The notes below the pieces were generated by a model. That model saw only the letters and a program-made list of their open reading frames with translations. It ran no database searches and was not told where the DNA came from. A program made the position numbers and the translations under genes. A DNA stretch of 64,000 nt from Cyclobacterium plantarum (lineage in GTDB: Bacteria > Bacteroidota > Bacteroidia > Cytophagales > Cyclobacteriaceae), in contig NZ_JAANYN010000001.1 in assembly GCF_011290685.1 (NCBI RefSeq), forward strand, positions 293,325 to 357,324, in the 5' to 3' direction. Below are positions 44,366-52,834 of the stretch, piece after piece (positions within the stretch are counted from its first letter, which is position 1; every line of letters starts with the position of its first letter).

Positions 44366-45301
44366 CTAAGTTACGAAGGCTTTTTCTTTTTCCTCTGAAT
44401 TTGAAACCAATATGTACCCCAATATATATCCATAAAGGAAATTGGAAATTCCCACTTCAAAGAAATGGCCTATCCGAACGTATCCAGGCATCAACTCGTT
44501 GGGGGGAATCAATGGCGCTATTCCACCTAGTACCGAAAACAACATGGCTATAAGCAGGGCAGTTTTTGGTTTTGCCAATAGGCAGGATCGGAGTACCACT
44601 ATCGCTATCCCCATAAATAGAAAGGAACGAATTATTTGAACGCCGGCTATTCGGGAAAATGATGGAATTTTTCCTTTATAAAATTCCAGAAATTCCGGAT
44701 AGCTTGCTTGTAATACAAAGCCGGCTAGGCCATAAATGAACAAATAAAGAAATACACCTGATAGTAATCCGAGAGGACGAATCCGGAATCTCACAGGGTA
44801 GTCCGTGTTGGATTTTATGGGCTCTTTTCGAACTGGAAATAACCGGACCAAAATTAATGAAATAAGAAGTACAATGAAAAACCCTCTGGCCATTTCCAGA
44901 ATAGTCATGTTCAGGTCACTAACATCAAACAAATACGCCTCAATCAGAATGGAGAAATGACCGATAAAAAAATATATGGCAACGACCGACAGGTACCGCT
45001 TCCAATTTTTCAGCCTAGTTGAGTGAAGGTAGATGCCCAATAATAAGATTATCAGGAAATTAGCTACCGTTTGCCAGACATACTGACTGAAAGATAAACC
45101 AGAACCCACTAACAAGTCAGCTGCATAAAACAAACAGGTGGTAAGTAATGCTGCAGTCAGGGTTTTAATGAAGAATGCACGAATCAAATTTGCTCCTGTT
45201 GTCTTTGGTGATTTTTCCGGCATGGCCAATCTTCCAGCTGCAAATCGTCTAAGCCTCTCCCAGATTTCGATTTTGTATTTGATCCAACTGCTGTTTCCCA
45301 T
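44366..45301 (-). CDS. Multi-pass membrane protein of unknown function
   Basis: A 311-residue protein with a basic N-terminus (about 45 residues) and about eight hydrophobic helices (near 48-66, 78-95, 106-124, 136-155, 182-205, 225-243, 248-268, 280-300). Two conserved-looking charged loops, LFPVRKEPIKSNTDYPVRFRIR and IPPNELMPGYVRIGHFFEVG, lie between helices. I do not recognise the family. It stands between the glycosyltransferase cluster and the enolase-superfamily cluster with gene-free gaps of about 280 and 135 bp, so it is probably transcribed alone. Confidence 0.7.
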   Translation of the reverse strand: MGNSSWIKYKIEIWERLRRFAAGRLAMPEKSPKTTGANLIRAFFIKTLTAALLTTCLFYAADLLVGSGLSFSQYVWQTVANFLIILLLGIYLHSTRLKNWKRYLSVVAIYFFIGHFSILIEAYLFDVSDLNMTILEMARGFFIVLLISLILVRLFPVRKEPIKSNTDYPVRFRIRPLGLLSGVFLYLFIYGLAGFVLQASYPEFLEFYKGKIPSFSRIAGVQIIRSFLFMGIAIVVLRSCLLAKPKTALLIAMLFSVLGGIAPLIPPNELMPGYVRIGHFFEVGISNFLYGYILGYILVSNSEEKEKAFVT

Positions 45302-45435
45302 TTTAATTGAATTTAAGATTAGTAATGTCTATTCCAGCAAAAACTTAAATTTTCTGTCAATCTGTTGCCCGTAGTGTCCGGGCCAGTCGGACTGAATAAA
45401 GATCAACCTAAATAGGTAGCTTGCCGAAGGCCAAC

Positions 45436-46788
45436 TTAAGGCCGGATAATCGTGCCGTCAAACTTCCTTACCGTCCAGTTGGAACGGGTGTGCATGGGGT
45501 ATTTGGCTGCCAGCTCCTCATTGATATCCACTCCCAGGCCCGGAGCCTCGTTTACCCACATGTAGCCATCTTTCATGACAGGTGATCCCGGGAAAATCTC
45601 ACGGGAAAGGTCTGAAATCCGGGCCGCCTCCTGAATACCGAAATTCCATACCGCCAGGTCAATATGAGCATTGGCGGCATGCCCTACCGGGGAGACATCT
45701 CCCGGGCCATGCCAGGCAGTCTTTATTCCGTAAAATTCCCCCAGCCGGGCCACTTTCATCGAAGGACTGATACCTCCTATCTGGGAAATATGGATGCGGA
45801 TGTAATCAAACATCCGGTTGGTAATCGGCTCCTTAAATTCGTTGATGTTGTTGAAGAGTTCTCCCATGGCCAGAGGCACAGTGGTAGCTTCACGCAAGGC
45901 CTGAAACCATTCCATCTGCTCAGGCGAAAAGGGATCTTCGATAAAAAAGGGATGGTAAGGCTCGGTACTTTTGACTACCCGGATGGCATCCATGGGTTCC
46001 AGCCGCTCGTGGATATCGTGCAACAATTCCACTTCTTCACCACATTGCCGCCGGACAGTTTCAAAAAGCTTTGGTACATCCCGTATGTATTTGCCCTGGT
46101 CCATATACTGGTCGCTTTCCCGGCCATAACCTTGCTTTTTGAAATCAGGCTCTCCGGTAAGACCTGTACCCCCATATCCCCCCTGCTGAATCCGTACGTA
46201 GCGGTAGCCTTCTTCCATATATCCGGATACCTGATCAGCGGCCGCTTCAGGCGTACTGCCACTGGCATGGGTATAACAGGGAACTGCAAAACGGCTTTTT
46301 CCCCCCAGCAACTGGTAAAGGGGCATGTTGGCACGTTTACCTTTAATGTCCCAGAGAGCCTGGTCCAGGCCACTGATGGCATTGTTCAGCACCGGGCCGT
46401 TGCGCCAATAGGAGCTCACAAAGGCAGATTGCCACATGTCTTCAATATTGTCTACATCTTTGCCTACACAGAAATCCTGCAGGTATTTTTCTATGGCTGT
46501 AATGACAGCAAAGGCTCTTTGGGTAAAGGTGGCACAGCCCAGACCATAGAGTCCGGGCTCGGAGGTCTCTACCTTAACCACAATCAGGTTGGAGCCACTG
46601 GGAGCGGTACCTATGGCTTTGACATTGGTAATTTTCAAAGGAGGAAGGCCATTCAGGAAGGCGGGTTTTTCATTTGCTGTTTCAGCAGATGCAGGTGAAC
46701 CGGAATAAAGGCCCATAAAACCGGTCATGGCTCCCAGGCCAAGTCCTTTCAATAGTTTTCGTCTCGAATTATTGTTTTTTGTAGGCAT
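45436..46788 (-). CDS. Exported enolase-superfamily dehydratase, mannonate-dehydratase (ManD/RspA)-like
   Basis: A 450-residue enolase-superfamily enzyme with a Tat-type signal (NNNSRRKLLKGLGLGAMTGFMG ... ASA). The metal and acid/base set is complete: D258, H260, E284, E310, H360 and E387. Relative to characterised ManD (D210, H212, E236, E262, H312, E339 as I recall them) all are shifted by 48, about the length of the added signal region. Motifs: HDIHERLEP, FFIEDPF, LAMGELFNN, TAWHGPGDVSPVGHAA and NFGIQE. ManD converts D-mannonate to 2-keto-3-deoxygluconate, or has low activity on several sugar acids. A periplasmic location is unusual for the family. Third gene of a three-gene run. Confidence 0.88.
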   Translation of the reverse strand: MPTKNNNSRRKLLKGLGLGAMTGFMGLYSGSPASAETANEKPAFLNGLPPLKITNVKAIGTAPSGSNLIVVKVETSEPGLYGLGCATFTQRAFAVITAIEKYLQDFCVGKDVDNIEDMWQSAFVSSYWRNGPVLNNAISGLDQALWDIKGKRANMPLYQLLGGKSRFAVPCYTHASGSTPEAAADQVSGYMEEGYRYVRIQQGGYGGTGLTGEPDFKKQGYGRESDQYMDQGKYIRDVPKLFETVRRQCGEEVELLHDIHERLEPMDAIRVVKSTEPYHPFFIEDPFSPEQMEWFQALREATTVPLAMGELFNNINEFKEPITNRMFDYIRIHISQIGGISPSMKVARLGEFYGIKTAWHGPGDVSPVGHAANAHIDLAVWNFGIQEAARISDLSREIFPGSPVMKDGYMWVNEAPGLGVDINEELAAKYPMHTRSNWTVRKFDGTIIRP

Positions 46789-46835
46789 GGATACAATTAA
46801 GTTTTTGGTTTAAAGTTTATTTCGGAAGACCAGGA

Positions 46836-48101
46836 TTACCAGTCTACTACGGATCCATCACGCGGGTCATAGCTTTCAGGATTGGCCCAATCATGGCCGA
46901 TTTTGTCCTGCAGGGCCTCTTCATCCAGTTCTATGCCCAATCCGGGCCCCTCGGGGATCAATACCGTTCCGTCAGATTGCAGGTTAAAGGGTTTTTTCAG
47001 GTAACCATTTCCCAGGGAAACCTGCTCCTGTACCAGGAAATTGGGAATGCTGGCCGCCAGGTGGAGGCCACAGGCCAGGGAAATGGGTCCCATGGGATTG
47101 TGCGGGGCGATGGCAGCATAGTAAGCTTCTGCCATGCCTGCAATGAGGCGACCTTCGGTCAGGCCGCCGGCATGACAAAGATCGGGTTGTAGTATACTGG
47201 CTGCCCCTTTCTCCAGTAATTCCCGGAATCCCCATTTGGTGAATATCCGTTCACCTGTCGCAATGGGTAAATGGGTGCCTCGGGCGATATCTACCAGTAC
47301 ATCCACATTCTGGGCCTGACAAGGTTCCTCAATAAACATGGGCTGGTAGGGCTCTAGTTCTTTGATCAGCAGTTTGGCGGTCTGCGGGGATATGGCGCCG
47401 TGAAAATCGATTCCGATATCCATTTCCGGTCCACCTGCCTCCCTGAGCGAAGCAAAATTTTCGGCTGCAAAGTCTATAAAAGCTGGATTTTCCACTATCC
47501 GGGCGACTTGTTTTTTGGCAACTCCGGTTTTGATTACTGTATAGCCTTCCGCCTTCCGTTTTTTCATGTCTTCGGCATTGCTGGCCCTACCGTAAATTCT
47601 CACCCGGTCCCTGGTAGGACCACCGAAAAGTTCATAGACCGGCACCCCCAGCAGTTTGCCTTTGATATCCCAAAGGGCCTGGTCAATGCCGCTGAGTGCC
47701 GAAGTTAAGATCGGTCCTCCCCTGTAAAAGGCATGTCGGTAAATGGCCTGCCAATGATGGACTACCCTGCGGGGATCTTTTCCGATCAGGTAAGGTTCAA
47801 TTTCCTTTATGGCGGTCTGAATGGTAAGTGCCCGACCCTCGAGCAGCGGCTCTCCCAGGCCGGTAACACCAGCATCGGTATGTATTTTCAGAAAAATCCA
47901 CCGGGGTTTGACCAGAAAGGTTTCCAGTTTGGTGATGCGTACCTCGTTTTTTCGCAGGTACAGAGGGTCGGGCTGCTGGGCATAGGAGGAAAGCGGAAGC
48001 ATCATGCCGGTTCCTGCCAACCCCAGAACAGATTGAATGGCGGCCCTTCGTGATAGAGTTGTAGAAGATTTTTTGCTTGTCTTCTTGACTTGATTTGGCA
48101 T
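46836..48101 (-). CDS. Exported enolase-superfamily dehydratase, D-galactonate-dehydratase (GalD/DgoD)-like
   Basis: A 421-residue enzyme with a Tat-like signal (basic MPNQVKKTSKKSSTTLSRRA, then AIQSVLGLAGTGMM ... SYAQQ). The residues D232, H234, E258, E284, H334 and E359 match E. coli GalD D183, H185, E209, E235, H285 and E310 at a constant offset of 49 (from memory of the family). Blocks: IGIDFHGAISPQTAKLLIKELEPYQPMFIEEP, ATGERIFTKWGF, ILQPDLCHAGGLTEG and IAPHNPMGPISLA. GalD converts D-galactonate to 2-keto-3-deoxygalactonate; closely related sugar acids are possible. Middle gene of the run, 45-47 nt from its neighbours, so probably one operon. Confidence 0.88.
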   Translation of the reverse strand: MPNQVKKTSKKSSTTLSRRAAIQSVLGLAGTGMMLPLSSYAQQPDPLYLRKNEVRITKLETFLVKPRWIFLKIHTDAGVTGLGEPLLEGRALTIQTAIKEIEPYLIGKDPRRVVHHWQAIYRHAFYRGGPILTSALSGIDQALWDIKGKLLGVPVYELFGGPTRDRVRIYGRASNAEDMKKRKAEGYTVIKTGVAKKQVARIVENPAFIDFAAENFASLREAGGPEMDIGIDFHGAISPQTAKLLIKELEPYQPMFIEEPCQAQNVDVLVDIARGTHLPIATGERIFTKWGFRELLEKGAASILQPDLCHAGGLTEGRLIAGMAEAYYAAIAPHNPMGPISLACGLHLAASIPNFLVQEQVSLGNGYLKKPFNLQSDGTVLIPEGPGLGIELDEEALQDKIGHDWANPESYDPRDGSVVDW

Positions 48102-48146
48102 AAGGCTGGATATATTTGGGATTAAATGGTCTGGATGTTTTTTAGA

Positions 48147-49385
48147 TTACCAATTATGAATGGCTCCATCCGGACTTTTGAGATAGGGATGGGTAAATTC
48201 CGTGTTTTTAGTAACCTCAAACAGGAATTCCGCTTTACGAGGATCAAAACTGACCCCTAATCCGGGGCGGTCATTGACATGTACCTTTCCCTCTCTGAAA
48301 TCAATGAAGTCTTCGTTAAAGTAAGCCGGCTTTTCGGGCTCCCCGCCTGCCAGTTCGATCATGCAGCGGGTAGGACTGGAGGAGCCCAGCACATGTACCA
48401 GCGCAGCCGTGGAAAGGGGGCCGGTAAAGTGGGGAATGATGCCTACATAGTGGGTTTCTCCAATGGCGATAATTTTTTTCAATTCGGTAATGCCTCCCGT
48501 ATTGGGAAGGGTTACCCGACTGTAATCGATCAGGTGGTTCTCCATCAGTACATTGGTATCCCAGCGGTCACCAAATTGCTCTCCCACGGCTATAGGAACT
48601 TTGGTCAAGTTTCTGATAGTCTTGTAAACTTCCGGGTTTTCGGATCGGATGATGTCTTCTACAAAATAGGGTTCCAATTCCTCCAGGGCATCGCAAATCT
48701 TGATGGCCTCTGGGGTGTCAAATCGGGTATGCAGGTCCACGGCCCAGTTGCCGTTTCCTCCCACTGCCTTATCGAGTTGCTCACAAAGTGCAATGGTTTT
48801 TTTGCTGTGCTCGTAAAAATCAAAAGGCAAATCCCCATTTCCACCCGTAGGACCGATCCGGTAGCACCGCAGACCGGCTTCCAGACAGTCCTGTGCCCTT
48901 CCTTCCATGGTACTGGCGGTGGAATTCCGGAAACCTGTGGCATAGCATTCCACATAGTTGCGCGTTTTTCCGCCCAATAAGTCATAGACAGGTACATCCA
49001 GCGCTTTGCCTTTTAAGTCCCAAAGAGCCATTTCAATGGCACCAAGCCCGTGAAGTTTTTCCTTACCAGGCGGATAAAACATGCCCCGGTACAGGTATTG
49101 CCAGAGGTGTTCGATACGGAAGGGATCCTCCCCGATCAGCATTTCTGCGCATTGCCGGACCATATCAGGGGTGCCGCCTTCTCCTATTCCAATTAACCCC
49201 GAATCGGTCTCCACTTCCACGATCCCCCTTGCCTGGTTAAAGAGGGGTTTATTGTAGCCTGGAGCGCCATAGTAACGGATCTTTTTGATTTTTAAATCGG
49301 ATCTGGCATGGGATATAAAAGGGAATCCCGAAAATGCTGCCATGGAGCCAAGTGCCCCCAGTTTCATAAACTGTCTTCTTTGCAT
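48147..49385 (-). CDS. Exported enolase-superfamily protein (mandelate-racemase subgroup, substrate unknown)
   Basis: A 412-residue enolase-superfamily enzyme with an N-terminal signal (MQRRQFMKLGALGSMAAFSGFPFISHA); QRRQFMK looks Tat-like. Metal/catalytic set: D217 and H219 in AVDLHTRFD, E243 in YFVEDI, E269 in VGEQFGD and H319 in IIPHFTGPLS. LWDLKGKALDVPVYDLLGGK and the GEGGTPDMV capping-domain segment are typical for mandelate racemase/galactarate-type members. It is a sugar-acid dehydratase or racemase by family; the precise substrate is not known. First gene of the minus-strand run of three, with gene-free DNA (49386-49630) upstream that would hold the promoter. Confidence 0.85.
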   Translation of the reverse strand: MQRRQFMKLGALGSMAAFSGFPFISHARSDLKIKKIRYYGAPGYNKPLFNQARGIVEVETDSGLIGIGEGGTPDMVRQCAEMLIGEDPFRIEHLWQYLYRGMFYPPGKEKLHGLGAIEMALWDLKGKALDVPVYDLLGGKTRNYVECYATGFRNSTASTMEGRAQDCLEAGLRCYRIGPTGGNGDLPFDFYEHSKKTIALCEQLDKAVGGNGNWAVDLHTRFDTPEAIKICDALEELEPYFVEDIIRSENPEVYKTIRNLTKVPIAVGEQFGDRWDTNVLMENHLIDYSRVTLPNTGGITELKKIIAIGETHYVGIIPHFTGPLSTAALVHVLGSSSPTRCMIELAGGEPEKPAYFNEDFIDFREGKVHVNDRPGLGVSFDPRKAEFLFEVTKNTEFTHPYLKSPDGAIHNW

Positions 49386-49630
49386 GGGTTATCAGGGTAT
49401 TTGATAGAAAATTTTCTATAATCTTCTAATAAATCCTCAAAAAAGCAAATTCAATGTGGCAGGATTGGGCTGTCATGCCAAAGGAAGATGCATGTAAGTT
49501 GGTCACTATATTTATCCTTTGATTAAAAAACAGCCTGAGGATACGAAAAACATGCTTTGTCAGGGGGCAAGTAAAATAGGAAATCCATTAATATTTATTT
49601 AGTTTTAACCAACTCAAAAAGTTAGGTTTT

Positions 49631-49918
49631 ATGCGGCGCTTTTTTAATGGTTTCACCCTAATCAGCTGTATCACGCTTTTTGCGTGCAATACAGGTCTGA
49701 AGCAGAATGATTGGCATTTAAAGTTCATCGATGAAATTACTTTTGAAACCGATAGTTTGGTTCCCATCAATCCCAGTACCATAGCATTACTGGAGACGGA
49801 TTCTGTTTCCCAGTTGTTTTTTTACAATTATTTTGAGAGTAAATACCAGTTTCATCCGGATTATGATGAAAGTGTTTTCAGGTACCTGGTGGTGAGGTTT
49901 GAAAAAGGGGAGGAATGA
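49631..49918 (+). CDS. Small predicted lipoprotein, possibly truncated (DUF4221-like start)
   Basis: A 95-residue protein with a lipoprotein signal: MRRFFNGFTLISCITLFAC, with the lipobox LFAC and Cys at 19. The rest, WHLKFIDEITFETDSLVPINPSTIALLETD followed by a YNYFESKYQFHPDYDESVF segment, is short and recalls the N-terminal part of Bacteroidota lipoproteins of the DUF4221 kind, which are about 380 residues long. It may therefore be a truncated gene. Its stop codon is inside the first of two 25-bp direct repeats that flank a REP-like insertion (49894-50064). Tentative. Confidence 0.5.
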   Translation: MRRFFNGFTLISCITLFACNTGLKQNDWHLKFIDEITFETDSLVPINPSTIALLETDSVSQLFFYNYFESKYQFHPDYDESVFRYLVVRFEKGEE

Positions 49919-50064
49919 AATAAACTTATGGCTGGTTATTATTGCATTTCTATTGCTGGGCCGTGGTGCCTTTACGACCGGGGATTGCAAATCCCCTTTA
50001 TCTGTCCCACGGAATTGCAAATTCCGAGGAGCGAGGGGCGAGGTTTGAAAATGGGGAGGAATGA
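49894..50064. repeat. REP-like palindromic element between 25-bp direct repeats
   Basis: GAGGTTTGAAAAAGGGGAGG... (49894-49918) recurs at 50040-50064 with one mismatch in 25. Between them are two hairpins sharing a GCA loop: GGGGATT-GCA-AATCCCC (49980-49996) and CGGAATT-GCA-AATTCCG (50010-50026), and CCGTGG/CCACGG (49961-49966, 50008-50013). The arrangement is what insertion of a small REP unit with target duplication would leave. Confidence 0.6.
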
Positions 50065-50218
50065 CAAACCTAAACAATTAACCGATTAATCAATTAACCC
50101 TTAACAACCAGGGTTGAACCTAAAACAAGCCCAGTTGCCTAAATGCTGCTTTGAATACTACACCACGATAACAACCAATTAACCCTTAACCTTTCTTTTC
50201 CCTCATTCAGGATTACAA
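50065..50218. other. Short gene-free region with repeated TTAACC motifs
   Basis: AATTAACC and TTAACCCTTAAC-type words occur at 50077-50105 and 50167-50190 (CAATTAACCCTTAAC is nearly exact in both). No gene or terminator is clear. Confidence 0.3.
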
Positions 50219-50905
50219 CTAAAACAAATATTTAACTCCCACCGATGGCTGAATCATGTTAAAGGTTGAACTTTTTGGCGCCAGCATTAATTCTCCCTGC
50301 TCATTGTAGGTAGCACTGTCCCTGCTCAGGTAATTTATTTCCCCGGAATTCACATAATTTACCTTTAACTCCATAAAAGTATCCCTGCTGGAATTTACCG
50401 CAACCATTACTCCGGCACCTGCCTGCACCATCAGGGCCCAATCGTGGTGCTCAGTGCCTGAGGCAATGGGATCGGCCAACCTGTTTTCCCTGATGCGTGA
50501 CCTGGTAAAAGTATGGATTCCGCCAATCTGCCCTTCCAAAAAGGGACGAAATTTAGAATTCAAATCGGGCATCAACCTGACTAGGCCCATGAGGTTGACA
50601 ACATTATTGTTTCTTCTGATACGGAAGCGTTGGTTGACACCAGGGAAAATATCCCTTCTTCGGGTCACCGCTGTTCCATAGCGACCATAGCCCAGATCTG
50701 CGCCAACAAAGACCGGGCTGCCCTTGATGCCATAAAGTGCGCCAGCACTTAATTCTGAAACAACGTTTATTCCGGACGCCTGATGAAAGTCCCCGGTTGG
50801 AATTCCAGATTTGAAATGGATGCCTCCAATTAATTGCTGGGCATTTCCCCTTATATTTGCCAATGATGTAGAAATGAGTACGAGCAGTAGGAGTCGGACA
50901 TTCAT
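50219..50905 (-). CDS. Outer-membrane beta-barrel protein of unknown function
   Basis: A 228-residue exported protein: signal peptide MNVRLLLLVLISTSLANIRGNAQ, then repeating amphipathic strands (LIGGIHFKSGIPTGDF, FVGADLGYGRYGTAV, FRPFLEGQIGGIHTF, WALMVQAGAGVMVAV, TFMELKVNYVNSG) and a C-terminal strand MIQPSVGVKYLF ending in Phe. This is an outer-membrane barrel of the porin-like Bacteroidota type; no specific family is recognised. It is transcribed divergently from the first serpin gene with about 220 bp between starts. Confidence 0.75.
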   Translation of the reverse strand: MNVRLLLLVLISTSLANIRGNAQQLIGGIHFKSGIPTGDFHQASGINVVSELSAGALYGIKGSPVFVGADLGYGRYGTAVTRRRDIFPGVNQRFRIRRNNNVVNLMGLVRLMPDLNSKFRPFLEGQIGGIHTFTRSRIRENRLADPIASGTEHHDWALMVQAGAGVMVAVNSSRDTFMELKVNYVNSGEINYLSRDSATYNEQGELMLAPKSSTFNMIQPSVGVKYLF

Positions 50906-51123
50906 GATATACAGGGGTAGGGGTTTTTGAAAGTAATTTAATTTAAAAATTATACGGGTAAATTAGGTGGTTAGTTCTTTTTCAGGCAAGGATAAAAGAG
51001 ACTCAGAGAAAAAAATCTGGTTATTTTAATCAATTACCTTAAAGGAAAACCTCATCTTTTTGATGGGAGCATGTAGCATTTTTGGTCATCACTGCGTCTG
51101 GACAGGGAAATCAATCCCAAGTA

Positions 51124-52383
51124 ATGATGAACATGCGACTCAATCTGACTTTAGCCCTTATTGCTTTATTTTTGTTTGGCTCTTGTGATTGGGGAGGCAC
51201 AGAGGATGAATTGGTAAGCCCTAACCTCCGGGCTTTGCAGGCTCATGAGCAGGAAATGGTCCTATCCAGTTCCCGATTCGCCATGGACCTTTTTCATCAG
51301 TTTCAAAAAAAGGAGGTACCCAATCAGTTTTACAGTCCCTACAGCATCCATCAGGCCCTTTCCATGGCCATGAATGGCAACGAAGGAGAGGTTTTGGAAG
51401 AGTTTGTCCGGGTACTGAGGTATGAAGGGATGGGCCTGGAAGAGGCGAATGAAGCAGCACAATCCCTAACCAAATTTTTACTGGAGCTGGATCCCAAAGT
51501 CAGGCTGTCCATTGCCAATGCCATTTGGTACAAGCAGGAATGGGAAGTCAATCCGGATTTTGAAGAAACCGTAAGAAACAGCTTTGGTGCCGAAGTGGGC
51601 GGACTGGACATGGCCAATCCCCAATCTGTAAATGTGATCAATAATTGGATTGAACAAAACACGGAAGGCCTGATCAAAGACATGTTGGATGCCATTCCGC
51701 CCAATGCAGCTATGTACCTGGTCAATGCCATCTACTTCAAGGCGGATTGGAAGTACCGCTTCAATGCCTCCAATACACGGGAAGCACCTTTTTATGTCAG
51801 CCCCGGGAATGAAGTGGCCGTTGACATGATGCGAATGGAAGAAGCAGCATCGCTGAGGTATTTCAGCGATGGCGGACTGGAATATCTCGAAATACCTTAC
51901 AGCACCGGACAGTATAATATGGGCGTGATCATTTCAGATGATTTTGCCCTGGATGAAAAGTTACAGGGCTTTTCCTTTGAAGACCTGGAATACTGGCGGG
52001 AAAATGCGAATGAAGCCAATTTTATTCTGCAGATGCCCAAATTTAAGCTGCGGTACAAGATGGATAAAATGAATGAAGACCTGATGGCAATGGGCCTGGA
52101 AAAGCCCTTTCATCCGAGTCCCATGAACTTTACCAAACTCTTTGCCCATCCCACAGAACCCATGTACATCAGCAGGGTCATCCATGATGCGCTGATCGAA
52201 GTGGATGAAAGGGGAAGCGAGGCCGCAGCAGCCACCATCGTGGAAGTGAGTTACACTTCTGTAGGACCCCATCAGCCCAGGGTATTCGCCTTGGACAAAC
52301 CCTTTGTTTTCTTAATCCAGGACAAGCACAGCGGAGCCATTCTTTTTATGGGAAAACTGAGTGATCCTTCCTTGTTGGATTAA
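51124..52383 (+). CDS. Serpin family lipoprotein (protease inhibitor), copy 1
   Basis: A 419-residue serpin; start at the ATG 51124 (a second ATG follows 3 codons later), rejecting a frame extension of 14 codons. The lipobox LFGSC gives an outer-membrane lipoprotein. Serpin landmarks: FYSPYSIHQALSMAMNGNEGEVLEEF (helix B/C), NAIWYKQEW, the breach-region YLVNAIYFKADWKYRF, and hinge EVDERGSEAAAATIVEVSY. The GSEAAAAT hinge is of the inhibitory kind. Counting from the hinge puts the P1-P1' bond at Thr-Ser (SYT/S); this is only a prediction. It has a near-paralogue at 53797-55041. Role: trapping serine or cysteine proteases at the cell surface. Confidence 0.93.
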   Translation: MMNMRLNLTLALIALFLFGSCDWGGTEDELVSPNLRALQAHEQEMVLSSSRFAMDLFHQFQKKEVPNQFYSPYSIHQALSMAMNGNEGEVLEEFVRVLRYEGMGLEEANEAAQSLTKFLLELDPKVRLSIANAIWYKQEWEVNPDFEETVRNSFGAEVGGLDMANPQSVNVINNWIEQNTEGLIKDMLDAIPPNAAMYLVNAIYFKADWKYRFNASNTREAPFYVSPGNEVAVDMMRMEEAASLRYFSDGGLEYLEIPYSTGQYNMGVIISDDFALDEKLQGFSFEDLEYWRENANEANFILQMPKFKLRYKMDKMNEDLMAMGLEKPFHPSPMNFTKLFAHPTEPMYISRVIHDALIEVDERGSEAAAATIVEVSYTSVGPHQPRVFALDKPFVFLIQDKHSGAILFMGKLSDPSLLD

Positions 52384-52537
52384 ATCAGGTATTCCATTAA
52401 ATGGTTAGATCATAAGGTTGGACTGATATTTTTTTAAGCAGGCCTGAATCATTCAGAACAAGAAAAGGGTTATGTGCCAAACTTAACATAGGTCAATGCA
52501 GGGGCCAATGGGCATGCTTTAATTTGTATCAAATTAA

Positions 52538-52834
52538 ATGGATGAAAGAATGATGCATTTTAAATTCAGTACCGGAAATTTACCTTTTTGGCCAGTTATC
52601 AGTGCTGTCCTTTGGCTTTTGATCGGCTATTCATTGGGTACAGGAGTTTATGACTGGCTTCTCCATCAGCGGCACCTGGATTGGCACGAACAGCTTGATT
52701 TTATCATGCTTAATGGGTTGACTGATGCAGTAGGTTTTTTTTCAGTCTGGATATTTTTAAGGTGGATAGCGGATAAACTGATGAATAAATCTATCGAATT
52801 AACCGTTAAGCCATCGGAGCCTGAAGAACATTAG
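52538..52834 (+). CDS. Small two-helix membrane protein of unknown function
   Basis: A 98-residue protein with two hydrophobic segments (about 20-38, WPVISAVLWLLIGYSLGTGV, and about 58-76, GLTDAVGFFSVWIFLRW) and a charged C-terminus ending PSEPEEH. A second ATG lies 4 codons later. Length and composition look like a real gene but no family is recognised. It lies between the two serpin genes, 154 bp past the first. Confidence 0.6.
   Translation: MDERMMHFKFSTGNLPFWPVISAVLWLLIGYSLGTGVYDWLLHQRHLDWHEQLDFIMLNGLTDAVGFFSVWIFLRWIADKLMNKSIELTVKPSEPEEH

Noticed and set aside
45664-46698. Plus-strand open frame of 344 codons
   Set aside because: It lies wholly inside the minus-strand ManD-like gene, whose catalytic residues are all intact; the plus-strand product has no recognisable motif.
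48279-48980. Plus-strand open frame of 233 codons
   Set aside because: Antisense to the third enolase-superfamily gene, with no signal or motif.
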